Source of the DNA: W0P28-013 sp051870755
GTDB taxonomy: Bacteria > Bacteroidota > Bacteroidia > Bacteroidales > Paludibacteraceae
Direction of reading: 5' to 3'
Length of the DNA stretch: 51,871 nt
Assembly: GCA_051870755.1 (NCBI GenBank)
Contig: JBJECE010000019.1
Coordinates: 1-51,871, forward strand
Shown here one piece after another: positions 25,305 to 33,691 of the stretch. Under the pieces are notes generated by a model. It was not told the origin of the DNA. It did not search any database and worked only from the letters and a program-made list of their open reading frames with translations. The position numbers were made by a program, and so were the translations under genes. Each line of letters opens with the position of its first letter. Position 1 is the stretch's first letter.

Positions 25305-28300
25305 ATGAAAAATCGTCTGCTTTACGATGCCGCAAACGAACACGATGCTTGTGGCGTTGGTTTGATTGTTCACATAAACGGTGTCAAATCGCACGATGTA
25401 GTCGACGAAGCCCTAACCGTGCTCGAACACATGTCGCACCGCGGTGCCGAAGGCGCTGATTCAAAATCGGGCGACGGTGCCGGTATTATGGTTCAAATTC
25501 CTCACGAATTTATTTTGTTGAACGGCATACCTGTCCCCGAAAAAGGGCGTTATGGCGTGGGTGTTGTCTTTTTGCCGCGCCATGAGTCCGATGCGGCAGC
25601 CTTTATGGACATCATTCGGCGCACGCTGGCCGACGAAGGCCTGCGCCTGATGCATGTGCGCCATGTGCCGGTGGACAGCAGCGTGCTGGGCGACGATGCC
25701 GCCCGCACCGAGCCACGCATAGACCAACTATTCATCTCGGGCGACGACGATGCGCTATCGGCCGTGGAACAATACGAAGCCGACTTGCAAAACCGGCTGT
25801 ACAAAGTCGAGAAAAAAATCGAGCGACAACTCGGCACTTCGGCCATCGGCGACAAAAAAAGTTGCTACATAGCCGGCTTATCGACTCGCACGCTTATATA
25901 CAAAGGCATGCTCACTTCGCTGCAGTTGCGTCGCTACTTCACCGATTTGAGCAATCCCTATTTCACGAGCGCCATGGCTTTGGTGCACTCGCGTTTTTCG
26001 ACCAACACGTTCCCAACATGGAGTTTGGCACAACCCTTCAGAATGATAGCCCACAACGGCGAAATCAACACCATCAAAGGTAACCGGCTGTGGATGGAGG
26101 CGCGCGAATCGGGCTTGCAATCGGACAATCTGCAAAACATCGAGGAGTTGTCGCCCATCATTCAACCCAACATGAGCGACAGCGCATCGTTGGACAACGC
26201 GGTAGAATTTTTTGTACGCAGCGGCATTCCCATTGCCCACACACTATCGATGCTGATACCCGAAAGCAGCGACAGCCACAATCCGCTAACTGCCTATCTG
26301 AAAGAGTTTTACGAATATCACAGCATATTCATGGAGCAGTGGGACGGACCGGCGGCCATACTCTTTTCGGATGGTCGCTATGCCGGCGGCATACTCGACC
26401 GCAACGGCCTGCGCCCCTGCCACTACGTCATCACCAAACAAGGTACGCTCGTTATGGCGTCGGAAGCCGGCGTGCTCGACATCGCTCCCGAAAACATCTC
26501 GCAAAAGCAACGCCTGCGTCCCGGCAAAATGATAATGGTGGATTTGCAACAAGGCAAAATTCTCGACGACGAAACGATAAAACACGCCCTTGCCACCGAA
26601 CATCCCTATCGCGAATGGCTCAAACGCAACCGCGTGGTGTTGGGCGACATCAAAAGCGGTCGAAAAATAAGCCATGCCATCGACAACTACGACCGCCTGT
26701 TGCATGTGTTCGGCTACAGCACCGAGGACATCGAAAATGTGCTGAAACCCATGACTCGCAATCAGGTAGAGCCTACCTATTCGATGGGAAATGACACGCC
26801 ACTGACCATTTTTTCGGAGAAGCCGCATCGTTTTTTCGACTATTTTCGCCAGCAATTTGCGCAAGTTACCAATCCGCCTATCGACCCATTGCGCGAACAG
26901 ACAGTCATGTCGTTGAAGAGTTTCATTGGGTCGGTCAATGGCAACATTTCAAATCCGACGCCCGAGTTGTGTAAAGTGGTCGAACTGAAATCGCCTATCA
27001 TTACCAATACTGAACTCGACATTCTGAAAAATATTGCATACAAGGGTTTTCGCACACTTACGCTGGATATGGTATTTCCTGCAGCCGAAGGTGCCGCCGG
27101 TATGAGTCGTGCCATCGAACGTTTGTGCAACGAAGCCGAACGAGCCGTCGATGACGGATTTAATTACATCATTATCAGCGATAAATGCGTTAGCGATACG
27201 TTAGCACCGATACCGTCGCTCATTGTTTTGTCGGCACTGCATCACCACCTCATACGCTGCCACAAACGTACACAAACAGCCTTAATTGTCGAAAGCGGCG
27301 AGATAGTAGAAGTAATGCACGTTGCTTTGCTGATAGGCTACGGCGCAAGTGCGGTCAATCCGTACATCGTGTTTGCCACCCTCGACGAGTTGGTCAAACG
27401 CGGCGAATTGCAACTCGACTACGCTACAGCGCGCACCTACTACATCAACGCTATCAATAAAGGACTGAAAAAAATTATTTCCAAAATGGGCATCTCGACT
27501 ATTTTGGGTTACAAAGGAGCCAAATTGTTTGAGCCTTTAGGTATCTCATCGCATCTGCTTGATACCTATTTCGGTGGCGGATCGGCACCTATCGAAGGCA
27601 TCGACATTGACGATGTGGCAGCCGATGTGCTGCGAAAACACCGACAAGGATTTGCCGCCGACGGTGCACAGCCCATTACCAACAGCGGCAAATATGCCTA
27701 TCGTGCCGATGGCGAACGTCACGCGTGGAATCCGAAAACCATTGCCGCACTGCGCAAAGCGGCACAAACCAACGATTATAACCTCTATTGCACATTCGCA
27801 CAACTGACCGCAAATCAAGATACGCCGATTTTCATTCGCGATATGTTGCGTATTGAATCAGACCGACCGCCAATAAGCATCGACCAAGTCGAATCGGAAG
27901 AAACTATCGTGAAACGGTTTGTCGCCGAAGCCATCTCGTTCGGCGCCATCAGCAAAGAAGCACACGAAGACATCGCTTATGCCATGAATCTGTTGGGTTG
28001 TGCCAGCAACACCGGCGAAGGCGGTGAACTACCTGAACGTTTCGAGGCTACGCGCGACGGCATTTCGCTCGGCAGTGCCATCAAACAAGTTGCATCCGGG
28101 CGTTTCGGCGTAACCACCGAATACCTGACACACGCCGCCGAAATACAAATAAAAGTGGCACAAGGTGCTAAACCCGGCGAAGGTGGTCAATTACCCGGTT
28201 TCAAAGTTGACGAGATGATAGCACGCACACGCCACTCGATTCCGGGCATCACCCTCATATCGCCACCGCCACACCACGACATTTACTCTATCGAAGACTT

Positions 28301-29780
28301 GTCGCAACTTATTCACGACTTGAAAAATGTCAACCCGCACGCTCGCATCAGCGTCAAATTGGTGTCGGAAACAGGCGTAGGCACCATCGCCGCCGGCGTA
28401 GCCAAAGCCAAAGCCGATGTCATACTCATCAGCGGCAGCGATGGTGGTACGGGCGCATCGCCATTGAGTTCGATAGTTTATGCCGGATTGCCCATGGAAA
28501 TAGGTTTGGCCGAAACACAACAGACATTGATGCTCAATCACTTACGTGGGAATGTGCGTCTGCAAGCCGATGGTCAACTTAAAAACGGCCGCGATGTCAT
28601 TATCAGTGCGCTGCTCGGCGCCGAAGAATACGGTTTCGCCACAGCATTGATGATTGTACTTGGCTGTATCATAGACCGCAAATGCCACACCAATCAGTGC
28701 TGCACCGGCATCGCCACTCAATGTCAAGAATTGCGCGCCAAATACAAAGGATCGCCGCAATACATCATCAACTACCTGCGATTCGTTGCCCGCGATGTGC
28801 GCACACAATTAGCCGCCATGGGCTACGCCTCGTTGTCCGACATCATCGGGCGCAGCGACCTGCTGCAACAACGCCACATAGGCGGCACTGCCGACAAAAC
28901 CGACCTGACGCGCCTGCTCGCACACATCGACAACGGCGCCGCACCACGTTGGAACGGCACATTGCACCCGCCGGTAGAAAACGCCACCGACAGCCTCATC
29001 ATCGACATTGCACGCAAAACACTTGCCGCACACAACAAAGTCGATTTGATAATGCCGATAGCCAACACCAACCGCAGCGTTGGCGCCATGCTCAGCGGCT
29101 ATTTGGCCACGCACGACACCTACCGACATTTACCGGACGACACCATTTCGGTTACGTTCAAAGGATCGGCCGGACAAAGTTTCGGTGCATTTCTGCACCA
29201 AGGCATCACGCTACGGCTCGAAGGCGACGCCAACGACTATTTAGGCAAAGGACTTTCGGGCGGACACATTATCGTAACGCCGCCCAAAGAGAGCACATTC
29301 GACCCCGCCGAAAACATCATCGCAGGCAACACATTGCTCTACGGTGCCACAGCCGGCGAAGTGTACATCAACGGACGCGCCGGCGAACGATTCGCCGTGC
29401 GCAACAGCGGCGCCACAGCCGTCGTCGAAGGCGTTGGTAACCACTGCTGCGAATACATGACCGGCGGACGCGTCGTCGTGCTTGGGCCGACGGGACAAAA
29501 TTTTGCAGCAGGCATGTGTGGCGGCATCGCCTATGTGTGGAATCCGAACAACGATTTCGATTTCAACTGCAACATGGAATTGATAGAACTCTCGCTCATC
29601 GACAACGACGCCGACAACAGCGAACTGCAACGCTACATACGCCGGCACCTGCAACTGACAGGCAGCCCGTTGGCCAAACGTCTGCTCGACACATGGGCGC
29701 AAAGCGTCAAACAATTTATCAAAGTGATGCCCATCGAATACAAACGCATCATGGCCTCTATCAACAACTCGGCCGAATAG
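25305..29780 (+). CDS. gltB: Glutamate synthase large subunit (GltB)
   Basis: The 1491-residue enzyme moves the glutamine amide nitrogen onto 2-oxoglutarate. The N-terminal glutaminase domain starts at Cys16 (DACGVG), the catalytic nucleophile once a short propeptide is removed. The central domain, the FMN domain (GEGGELP, GAKPGEGGQLP, GSDGGTGASP), 3Fe-4S cysteines around KCHTNQCCTG, and the C-terminal GxGxG helix domain (GATAGEVYINGRAGERFAVRNSG, read in parts) are all visible. No small subunit gltD follows; the ATPase cassette does. The last 16 coding bases plus stop recur at 31338-31360. Confidence 0.96.
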   Translation: MKNRLLYDAANEHDACGVGLIVHINGVKSHDVVDEALTVLEHMSHRGAEGADSKSGDGAGIMVQIPHEFILLNGIPVPEKGRYGVGVVFLPRHESDAAAFMDIIRRTLADEGLRLMHVRHVPVDSSVLGDDAARTEPRIDQLFISGDDDALSAVEQYEADLQNRLYKVEKKIERQLGTSAIGDKKSCYIAGLSTRTLIYKGMLTSLQLRRYFTDLSNPYFTSAMALVHSRFSTNTFPTWSLAQPFRMIAHNGEINTIKGNRLWMEARESGLQSDNLQNIEELSPIIQPNMSDSASLDNAVEFFVRSGIPIAHTLSMLIPESSDSHNPLTAYLKEFYEYHSIFMEQWDGPAAILFSDGRYAGGILDRNGLRPCHYVITKQGTLVMASEAGVLDIAPENISQKQRLRPGKMIMVDLQQGKILDDETIKHALATEHPYREWLKRNRVVLGDIKSGRKISHAIDNYDRLLHVFGYSTEDIENVLKPMTRNQVEPTYSMGNDTPLTIFSEKPHRFFDYFRQQFAQVTNPPIDPLREQTVMSLKSFIGSVNGNISNPTPELCKVVELKSPIITNTELDILKNIAYKGFRTLTLDMVFPAAEGAAGMSRAIERLCNEAERAVDDGFNYIIISDKCVSDTLAPIPSLIVLSALHHHLIRCHKRTQTALIVESGEIVEVMHVALLIGYGASAVNPYIVFATLDELVKRGELQLDYATARTYYINAINKGLKKIISKMGISTILGYKGAKLFEPLGISSHLLDTYFGGGSAPIEGIDIDDVAADVLRKHRQGFAADGAQPITNSGKYAYRADGERHAWNPKTIAALRKAAQTNDYNLYCTFAQLTANQDTPIFIRDMLRIESDRPPISIDQVESEETIVKRFVAEAISFGAISKEAHEDIAYAMNLLGCASNTGEGGELPERFEATRDGISLGSAIKQVASGRFGVTTEYLTHAAEIQIKVAQGAKPGEGGQLPGFKVDEMIARTRHSIPGITLISPPPHHDIYSIEDLSQLIHDLKNVNPHARISVKLVSETGVGTIAAGVAKAKADVILISGSDGGTGASPLSSIVYAGLPMEIGLAETQQTLMLNHLRGNVRLQADGQLKNGRDVIISALLGAEEYGFATALMIVLGCIIDRKCHTNQCCTGIATQCQELRAKYKGSPQYIINYLRFVARDVRTQLAAMGYASLSDIIGRSDLLQQRHIGGTADKTDLTRLLAHIDNGAAPRWNGTLHPPVENATDSLIIDIARKTLAAHNKVDLIMPIANTNRSVGAMLSGYLATHDTYRHLPDDTISVTFKGSAGQSFGAFLHQGITLRLEGDANDYLGKGLSGGHIIVTPPKESTFDPAENIIAGNTLLYGATAGEVYINGRAGERFAVRNSGATAVVEGVGNHCCEYMTGGRVVVLGPTGQNFAAGMCGGIAYVWNPNNDFDFNCNMELIELSLIDNDADNSELQRYIRRHLQLTGSPLAKRLLDTWAQSVKQFIKVMPIEYKRIMASINNSAE

Positions 29781-29782
29781 AC
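29760..29782. repeat. 23-bp gltB-tail repeat, copy 1
   Basis: This block spans the last codons and stop of gltB (encoding INNSAE then TAG) and is repeated exactly at 31338-31360, beyond the ATPase gene. It may be a target-site duplication. Confidence 0.75.
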
Positions 29783-29822
29783 CAATTATGTAGCAATAGG
29801 TTAAAACGCAAAAAACTGATAC

Positions 29823-29870
29823 TATTTTTGGCTGTTTCGATACAAAAATGTATCTTTGCAGCCAAAAATA
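29823..29870. repeat. 48-bp palindromic end of the ATPase cassette, left copy
   Basis: TATTTTTGGCT (29823-29833) and AGCCAAAAATA (29860-29870) are perfect 11-bp inverted arms. The same 48-bp structure recurs in direct orientation at 31287-31334, with 41 of 48 positions identical. The left copy includes the ATPase promoter. Confidence 0.75.
29827..29858 (+). promoter_or_regulatory. Promoter of the ATPase gene
   Basis: TTTG at 29827-29830, a 20-nt gap, TATCTTTG at 29851-29858: a full consensus promoter carried inside the left palindrome. The right palindrome has lost the TTTG of the -7 box. Confidence 0.7.
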
Positions 29871-29880
29871 AACACAAGTC

Positions 29881-31284
29881 ATGAAACTGATAGGCCGATC
29901 AAGAGAACAAGAAGAGTTGAAACGACTCGTGAATAGCAACCAACCTGAGTTTGTTGCCGTATATGGACGCCGTCGGGTTGGCAAGACGTTTCTTATCCGA
30001 TCGTTTTTTCAAGATCGCTTTACGTTTTACACTACAGGCATAGCCCGAGGTACCCGCAAAGAGCAATTAAAGCATTTTTCGAAAACATTGCACGAATGGT
30101 GCAACATTCTCCCCGACGATGCAGCAGAAAATTGGTACGAAGTTTTCGAGCGTTTACGCACACTGATTAAACAATCGCATCGACGCCGAAAAGTTGTATT
30201 TCTGGATGAACTGCCATGGATGAATACCCAGAAATCCGAATTTGTAAAAGCATTAGAACTATTTTGGAATGAATGGGGCAGCACACGCACCGACCTCATG
30301 CTCATAGTGTGTGGCAGTGCCGCATCATGGATGGTAAACAATATCATCAATAACAAAGGCGGGCTACATAATCGTCTAACATGCAAACTGCGACTCAATC
30401 CATTTACGCTTAACGAAACGAGCCAATTTTTACACACAAAAGGCATTGATTGGCTCGACGAAACGGTGGCCGAATGTTATATGATAATGGGCGGAATACC
30501 TTACTATTTGATGCAATTGAACAAATCCTATAGTTTAGCACAAAACATCGATCGACTTTTCTTTGAGGAAAACGCCTTATTAGCCGATGAGGCCGAAAAC
30601 TTATATAAATCACTCTTTAAGAAATCGGAACACTACATACGCATCGTCGAAGCCTTAACAACAAAGCGAAGCGGGTTAACACGCGAGGAGATTGTCAGAA
30701 CAACAGGATTAAGCAATGGCGGCGGACTCACACGCATGCTCACAGAATTACGCGAATGCGGATTTATTCGCATATACGACCCTTTACAAATAAGAGAAAA
30801 TATTTATCAACTCAACGATTTCTATACGTTATTTTATTACATGTTTGTGACGAAACAAAAAGGCTATGATGCCAATATGTGGATACATCTTCAAGGTAAA
30901 AATAGGTATGCAACTTGGCTCGGATTAAGTTTTGAAAGGTTGTGCTTTGCACACACGACACAAATACGCCACGCTTTGCTCTTGGATGCCATAGCTACCA
31001 AAACATACTCACTTTATACCGAAAACGCACAAATGGATATGGTCATCGAACGAGCCGACAATGTCATAAGTCTGTGCGAAATAAAATTCACGCAACAACC
31101 ATACGCATTGGACAAAATCGAAACAGACAAAATTAAAAACAGAATGAACTCGCTACAAACATTAAACCGACGAAAACAAAACGTACAATGCGTATTGATT
31201 ACAAATCAGCCCGCAAAACGCAATAAATATTATAACGCGCTAAATATCAAAAATATAACATTAGATGATTTAATGAAAATGTAA
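29881..31284 (+). CDS. AAA ATPase with C-terminal PD-(D/E)XK-like domain (DUF234 type)
   Basis: The 467-residue protein has a Walker A motif GRRRVGKT at residues 29-36 and Walker B VVFLDELPW near 105. A sensor-like VCGSAASWM and a winged-helix region near residues 255-300 follow. The C-terminal domain shows the nuclease-like pattern MDMVIE (Asp near 386) and CEIKF (about 400-402). Such ATP-binding proteins are multicopy in Bacteroidota and archaea and their role is unknown; DNA mobility or defence has been suggested. Its codons are AT-richer than those of gltB and the following peptidase, suggesting separate origin. Confidence 0.8.
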   Translation: MKLIGRSREQEELKRLVNSNQPEFVAVYGRRRVGKTFLIRSFFQDRFTFYTTGIARGTRKEQLKHFSKTLHEWCNILPDDAAENWYEVFERLRTLIKQSHRRRKVVFLDELPWMNTQKSEFVKALELFWNEWGSTRTDLMLIVCGSAASWMVNNIINNKGGLHNRLTCKLRLNPFTLNETSQFLHTKGIDWLDETVAECYMIMGGIPYYLMQLNKSYSLAQNIDRLFFEENALLADEAENLYKSLFKKSEHYIRIVEALTTKRSGLTREEIVRTTGLSNGGGLTRMLTELRECGFIRIYDPLQIRENIYQLNDFYTLFYYMFVTKQKGYDANMWIHLQGKNRYATWLGLSFERLCFAHTTQIRHALLLDAIATKTYSLYTENAQMDMVIERADNVISLCEIKFTQQPYALDKIETDKIKNRMNSLQTLNRRKQNVQCVLITNQPAKRNKYYNALNIKNITLDDLMKM

Positions 31285-31286
31285 TT

Positions 31287-31334
31287 TATTTTTGGCTGTT
31301 TCGATACAAAAATGTAACATTATAGCCAAAAATA
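31287..31334. repeat. 48-bp palindromic end of the ATPase cassette, right copy
   Basis: It repeats the left copy, with arms TATTTTTGGCT (31287-31297) and AGCCAAAAATA (31324-31334). The seven-base block between 31317 and 31323 differs, which destroys the -7 box. It begins 2 nt after the ATPase stop and could also terminate its transcript. Confidence 0.75.
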
Positions 31335-31337
31335 CTA

Positions 31338-31360
31338 ATCAACAACTCGGCCGAATAGAC
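31338..31360. repeat. 23-bp gltB-tail repeat, copy 2
   Basis: Exact copy of 29760-29782. It abuts the promoter of the next gene, so the DNA to its right is probably the original gltB downstream region. Confidence 0.75.
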
Positions 31361-31367
31361 ACGCACA

Positions 31368-31399
31368 TTTGCACAATACACAAAAAAACAATAACTTTG
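31368..31399 (+). promoter_or_regulatory. Promoter of the M3 peptidase gene
   Basis: TTTG at 31368-31371, 20-nt gap, TAACTTTG at 31392-31399: full consensus, 36 nt before the ATG. Confidence 0.75.
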
Positions 31400-31435
31400 C
31401 AGGCACATTTTTGTAAACCAAAAAGAAACACGACA

Positions 31436-33526
31436 ATGAAAAAAATCACAACCTTTTTAATCGCATCACTTATGCTTACTGCATGTTGTAATCGTACCGA
31501 AAATCCATTTTTTGCCGAATGGAACACGCCGTACGGCCTGCCGCCGTTCGACCAAATAGAAGAAGCGCATTACCTGCCTGCCATTCGCGAAGGCATTGCG
31601 CAACACGACGCCGAAATCGCTGCCATCGTGGCCGACACCGCCGCGCCGACATTCGACAACACCATCGCCGCCTACGAAAAATCGGGCAAATTGCTTGCCA
31701 AAGTAACAGGCGTGCTGTTCAACTTGGTCGAAACCGATGGCAACGACAACCTGACAGCCATCATGGAAGAAGCCTTGCCGCTGATTACCGAACACAGCGA
31801 CAACATTTTCATGAATCCCGATTTGTACAAACGCGTGGCCGCCATCTATGCACAAAAAGAAACGCTCGACCTGACCGCCGAGCAACGCACCGTGCTCGAA
31901 AACATGAATCGTGCCTTTGTGCGCAACGGCATTGCGCTCGATGCCGACAAACAAAACCGTCTGCGCGAAATAAACAAACAACTATCGAGCCTTGAACAAA
32001 AATTCGGCAACAACCTACTGGCCGAAAACAACGCCTTCCGCCTTGTGCTCGACGAGCAAGACCTCGACGGACTGCCACAAGCCGTGCGCACCGCCGCTGC
32101 CGAAGCCGCTGCTGCCGCCAATCTCGACGGCAAATATCTGATAACGCTGCACGCACCGAGCCGCATCCCGTTCCTGCAATACAGCGCACGCCGCGACCTG
32201 CGCGAAAAAGTCTATAAAGCCTACATCAACCGCGGCAACAACGGCAACGAGAACGACAACAACCAAATCATTCTCGACATCATGCGCCTGCGCATCGCAA
32301 AAGCCAACATGCTCGGCTTCGACACGCCGGCCAACTTCATACTCGACGAAACCATGGCAAAAACATCGGCCACCGTCGATAAATTTCTCGACGAAATATT
32401 CGTGGCAGCCAACGACAAAGCCAAAGCCGAACGCGCCGAACTGCAAAAACTCATCGACCGTACCGACGGCGGATTTGCGCTCGAAGCGTGGGATTGGGAC
32501 TACTATACCGAAAAACTGCGTCAGGAAAAATATGCCATCGACGAAAACGAAATCAAACCCTATTTCCAAATGGAAAATGTGCGCGCCGGCGTATTTGCAC
32601 TCGCTCACAAACTCTACGGATTGGAATTTGAAAAATTGGACTCGGTGCCGGTATATCACCCCGACGTCGAAGCATTCAAAATAACCGACGCCGACGGATC
32701 GCTCATCGGTCTGTTCTACACCGACTACTACCCGCGCGCCAGCAAACGCGGCGGCGCATGGATGAACGACTTCCGCAGCCAGCAAAACATCGACGGCCAA
32801 ATGGTGCGCCCGATTGTAGTCAACGTGGGCAACTTCACCAAACCAACAGCCGACACACCATCGCTGCTCACGCTCGACGAGGTAGAAACCCTGTTCCACG
32901 AATTCGGACACGCCCTGCACAGCCTGCTGTCGCAATGCCACTATCCGAGCGTAGCCGGCACCAACGTGCCGCGCGATTTTGTCGAAATGATGAGCCAAAT
33001 AAACGAAAATTGGGCGTTTGAACCCGAAGTGCTTGCCTTGTATGCCAAACACTACCAAACCGGCGAACTCATTCCCGACACATTGGTCGAAAAAATACGC
33101 AACGCGCTCAATTTCAACCAAGGATTCATGACCACGGAACTGACCGCTGCCGCCATACTCGATATGCGTTGGCACGAACTGACAAGCATCGATGCCATCG
33201 ATGTGCAGCAGTTTGAAAAAGACGAAATGGCCAAAATCGGACTTATTCCCGAAATTGCGCCGCGCTACTGCAGCACCAACTTCAACCATGTGTTCAACAA
33301 CGGCTACAGCGCCGGCTACTATAGTTATCTGTGGGCCGAAGTGCTCGACAAAGACGCCTTCGAACTGTTTAGAGAAAAAGGGCTGTTCGACCAAGCCACA
33401 GCCGCATCGTTCCGCCGCAACTGTCTCGAAAAAGGCGGCAGCGAAGACCCGATGACCCTGTTCGTACGTTTCCGCGGCGCGCAGCCCAACCCCGACGCCA
33501 TGCTCAAAGGGCGCGGCCTGAAATAA
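31436..33526 (+). CDS. M3-family peptidyl-dipeptidase (Dcp-like) lipoprotein
   Basis: The 696-residue zinc peptidase has a lipoprotein signal ending in LTAC (Cys17) and the M3 motif HEFGH at residues 488-492, with the downstream Glu in the usual helix. The blocks NFTKPTADTPSLLT and FNHVFNNGYSAGYYSYLWAEVLD are typical of Dcp and oligopeptidase A. It would trim dipeptides from peptides in the envelope. The frame is open upstream to 31292 across the palindrome, but the ATG at 31436 with its signal peptide and promoter is clearly the start. Confidence 0.93.
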   Translation: MKKITTFLIASLMLTACCNRTENPFFAEWNTPYGLPPFDQIEEAHYLPAIREGIAQHDAEIAAIVADTAAPTFDNTIAAYEKSGKLLAKVTGVLFNLVETDGNDNLTAIMEEALPLITEHSDNIFMNPDLYKRVAAIYAQKETLDLTAEQRTVLENMNRAFVRNGIALDADKQNRLREINKQLSSLEQKFGNNLLAENNAFRLVLDEQDLDGLPQAVRTAAAEAAAAANLDGKYLITLHAPSRIPFLQYSARRDLREKVYKAYINRGNNGNENDNNQIILDIMRLRIAKANMLGFDTPANFILDETMAKTSATVDKFLDEIFVAANDKAKAERAELQKLIDRTDGGFALEAWDWDYYTEKLRQEKYAIDENEIKPYFQMENVRAGVFALAHKLYGLEFEKLDSVPVYHPDVEAFKITDADGSLIGLFYTDYYPRASKRGGAWMNDFRSQQNIDGQMVRPIVVNVGNFTKPTADTPSLLTLDEVETLFHEFGHALHSLLSQCHYPSVAGTNVPRDFVEMMSQINENWAFEPEVLALYAKHYQTGELIPDTLVEKIRNALNFNQGFMTTELTAAAILDMRWHELTSIDAIDVQQFEKDEMAKIGLIPEIAPRYCSTNFNHVFNNGYSAGYYSYLWAEVLDKDAFELFREKGLFDQATAASFRRNCLEKGGSEDPMTLFVRFRGAQPNPDAMLKGRGLK

Positions 33527-33552
33527 GCCGATAAGCACCGAAAACCAACAAG

Positions 33553-33597
33553 AAGTGGGGATTTTGCTTCAAAAAAGCAAAAATTTCCACTTTTTTT
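33553..33597 (+). terminator. Terminator after the M3 peptidase gene
   Basis: AGTGGGGATTTTGC pairs with GCAAAAATTTCCACT (one bulge) around a short A-rich loop, followed by seven T residues. Confidence 0.8.
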
Positions 33598-33640
33598 GTA
33601 TCAAATTGCTATTTTATTAGGTTATATACAAAAAAGGTTG

Positions 33641-33648
33641 TACCTTTG
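33641..33648 (+). promoter_or_regulatory. -7 box of the first T9SS cargo gene
   Basis: TACCTTTG lies 43 nt before the ATG at 33692. No TTTG occurs at the expected distance upstream. Confidence 0.5.
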
Positions 33649-33691
33649 TCGCCGATAAAAAAATTATTCACCTTAAAAAAATAGTTTTATT

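Larger units (their letters stand above)
29760..31360. mobile_element. Putative one-gene mobile cassette inserted at the gltB end
   Basis: A single ATPase gene is bracketed by two direct 48-bp palindromes and, outside these, by an exact 23-bp duplication of the gltB 3' end. The outer repeat lies 40 bp before the left palindrome and 3 bp after the right one. No transposase is encoded, so mobilisation would have to be in trans or depend on the ATPase/nuclease itself. The gltB reading frame is kept intact. Confidence 0.55.
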
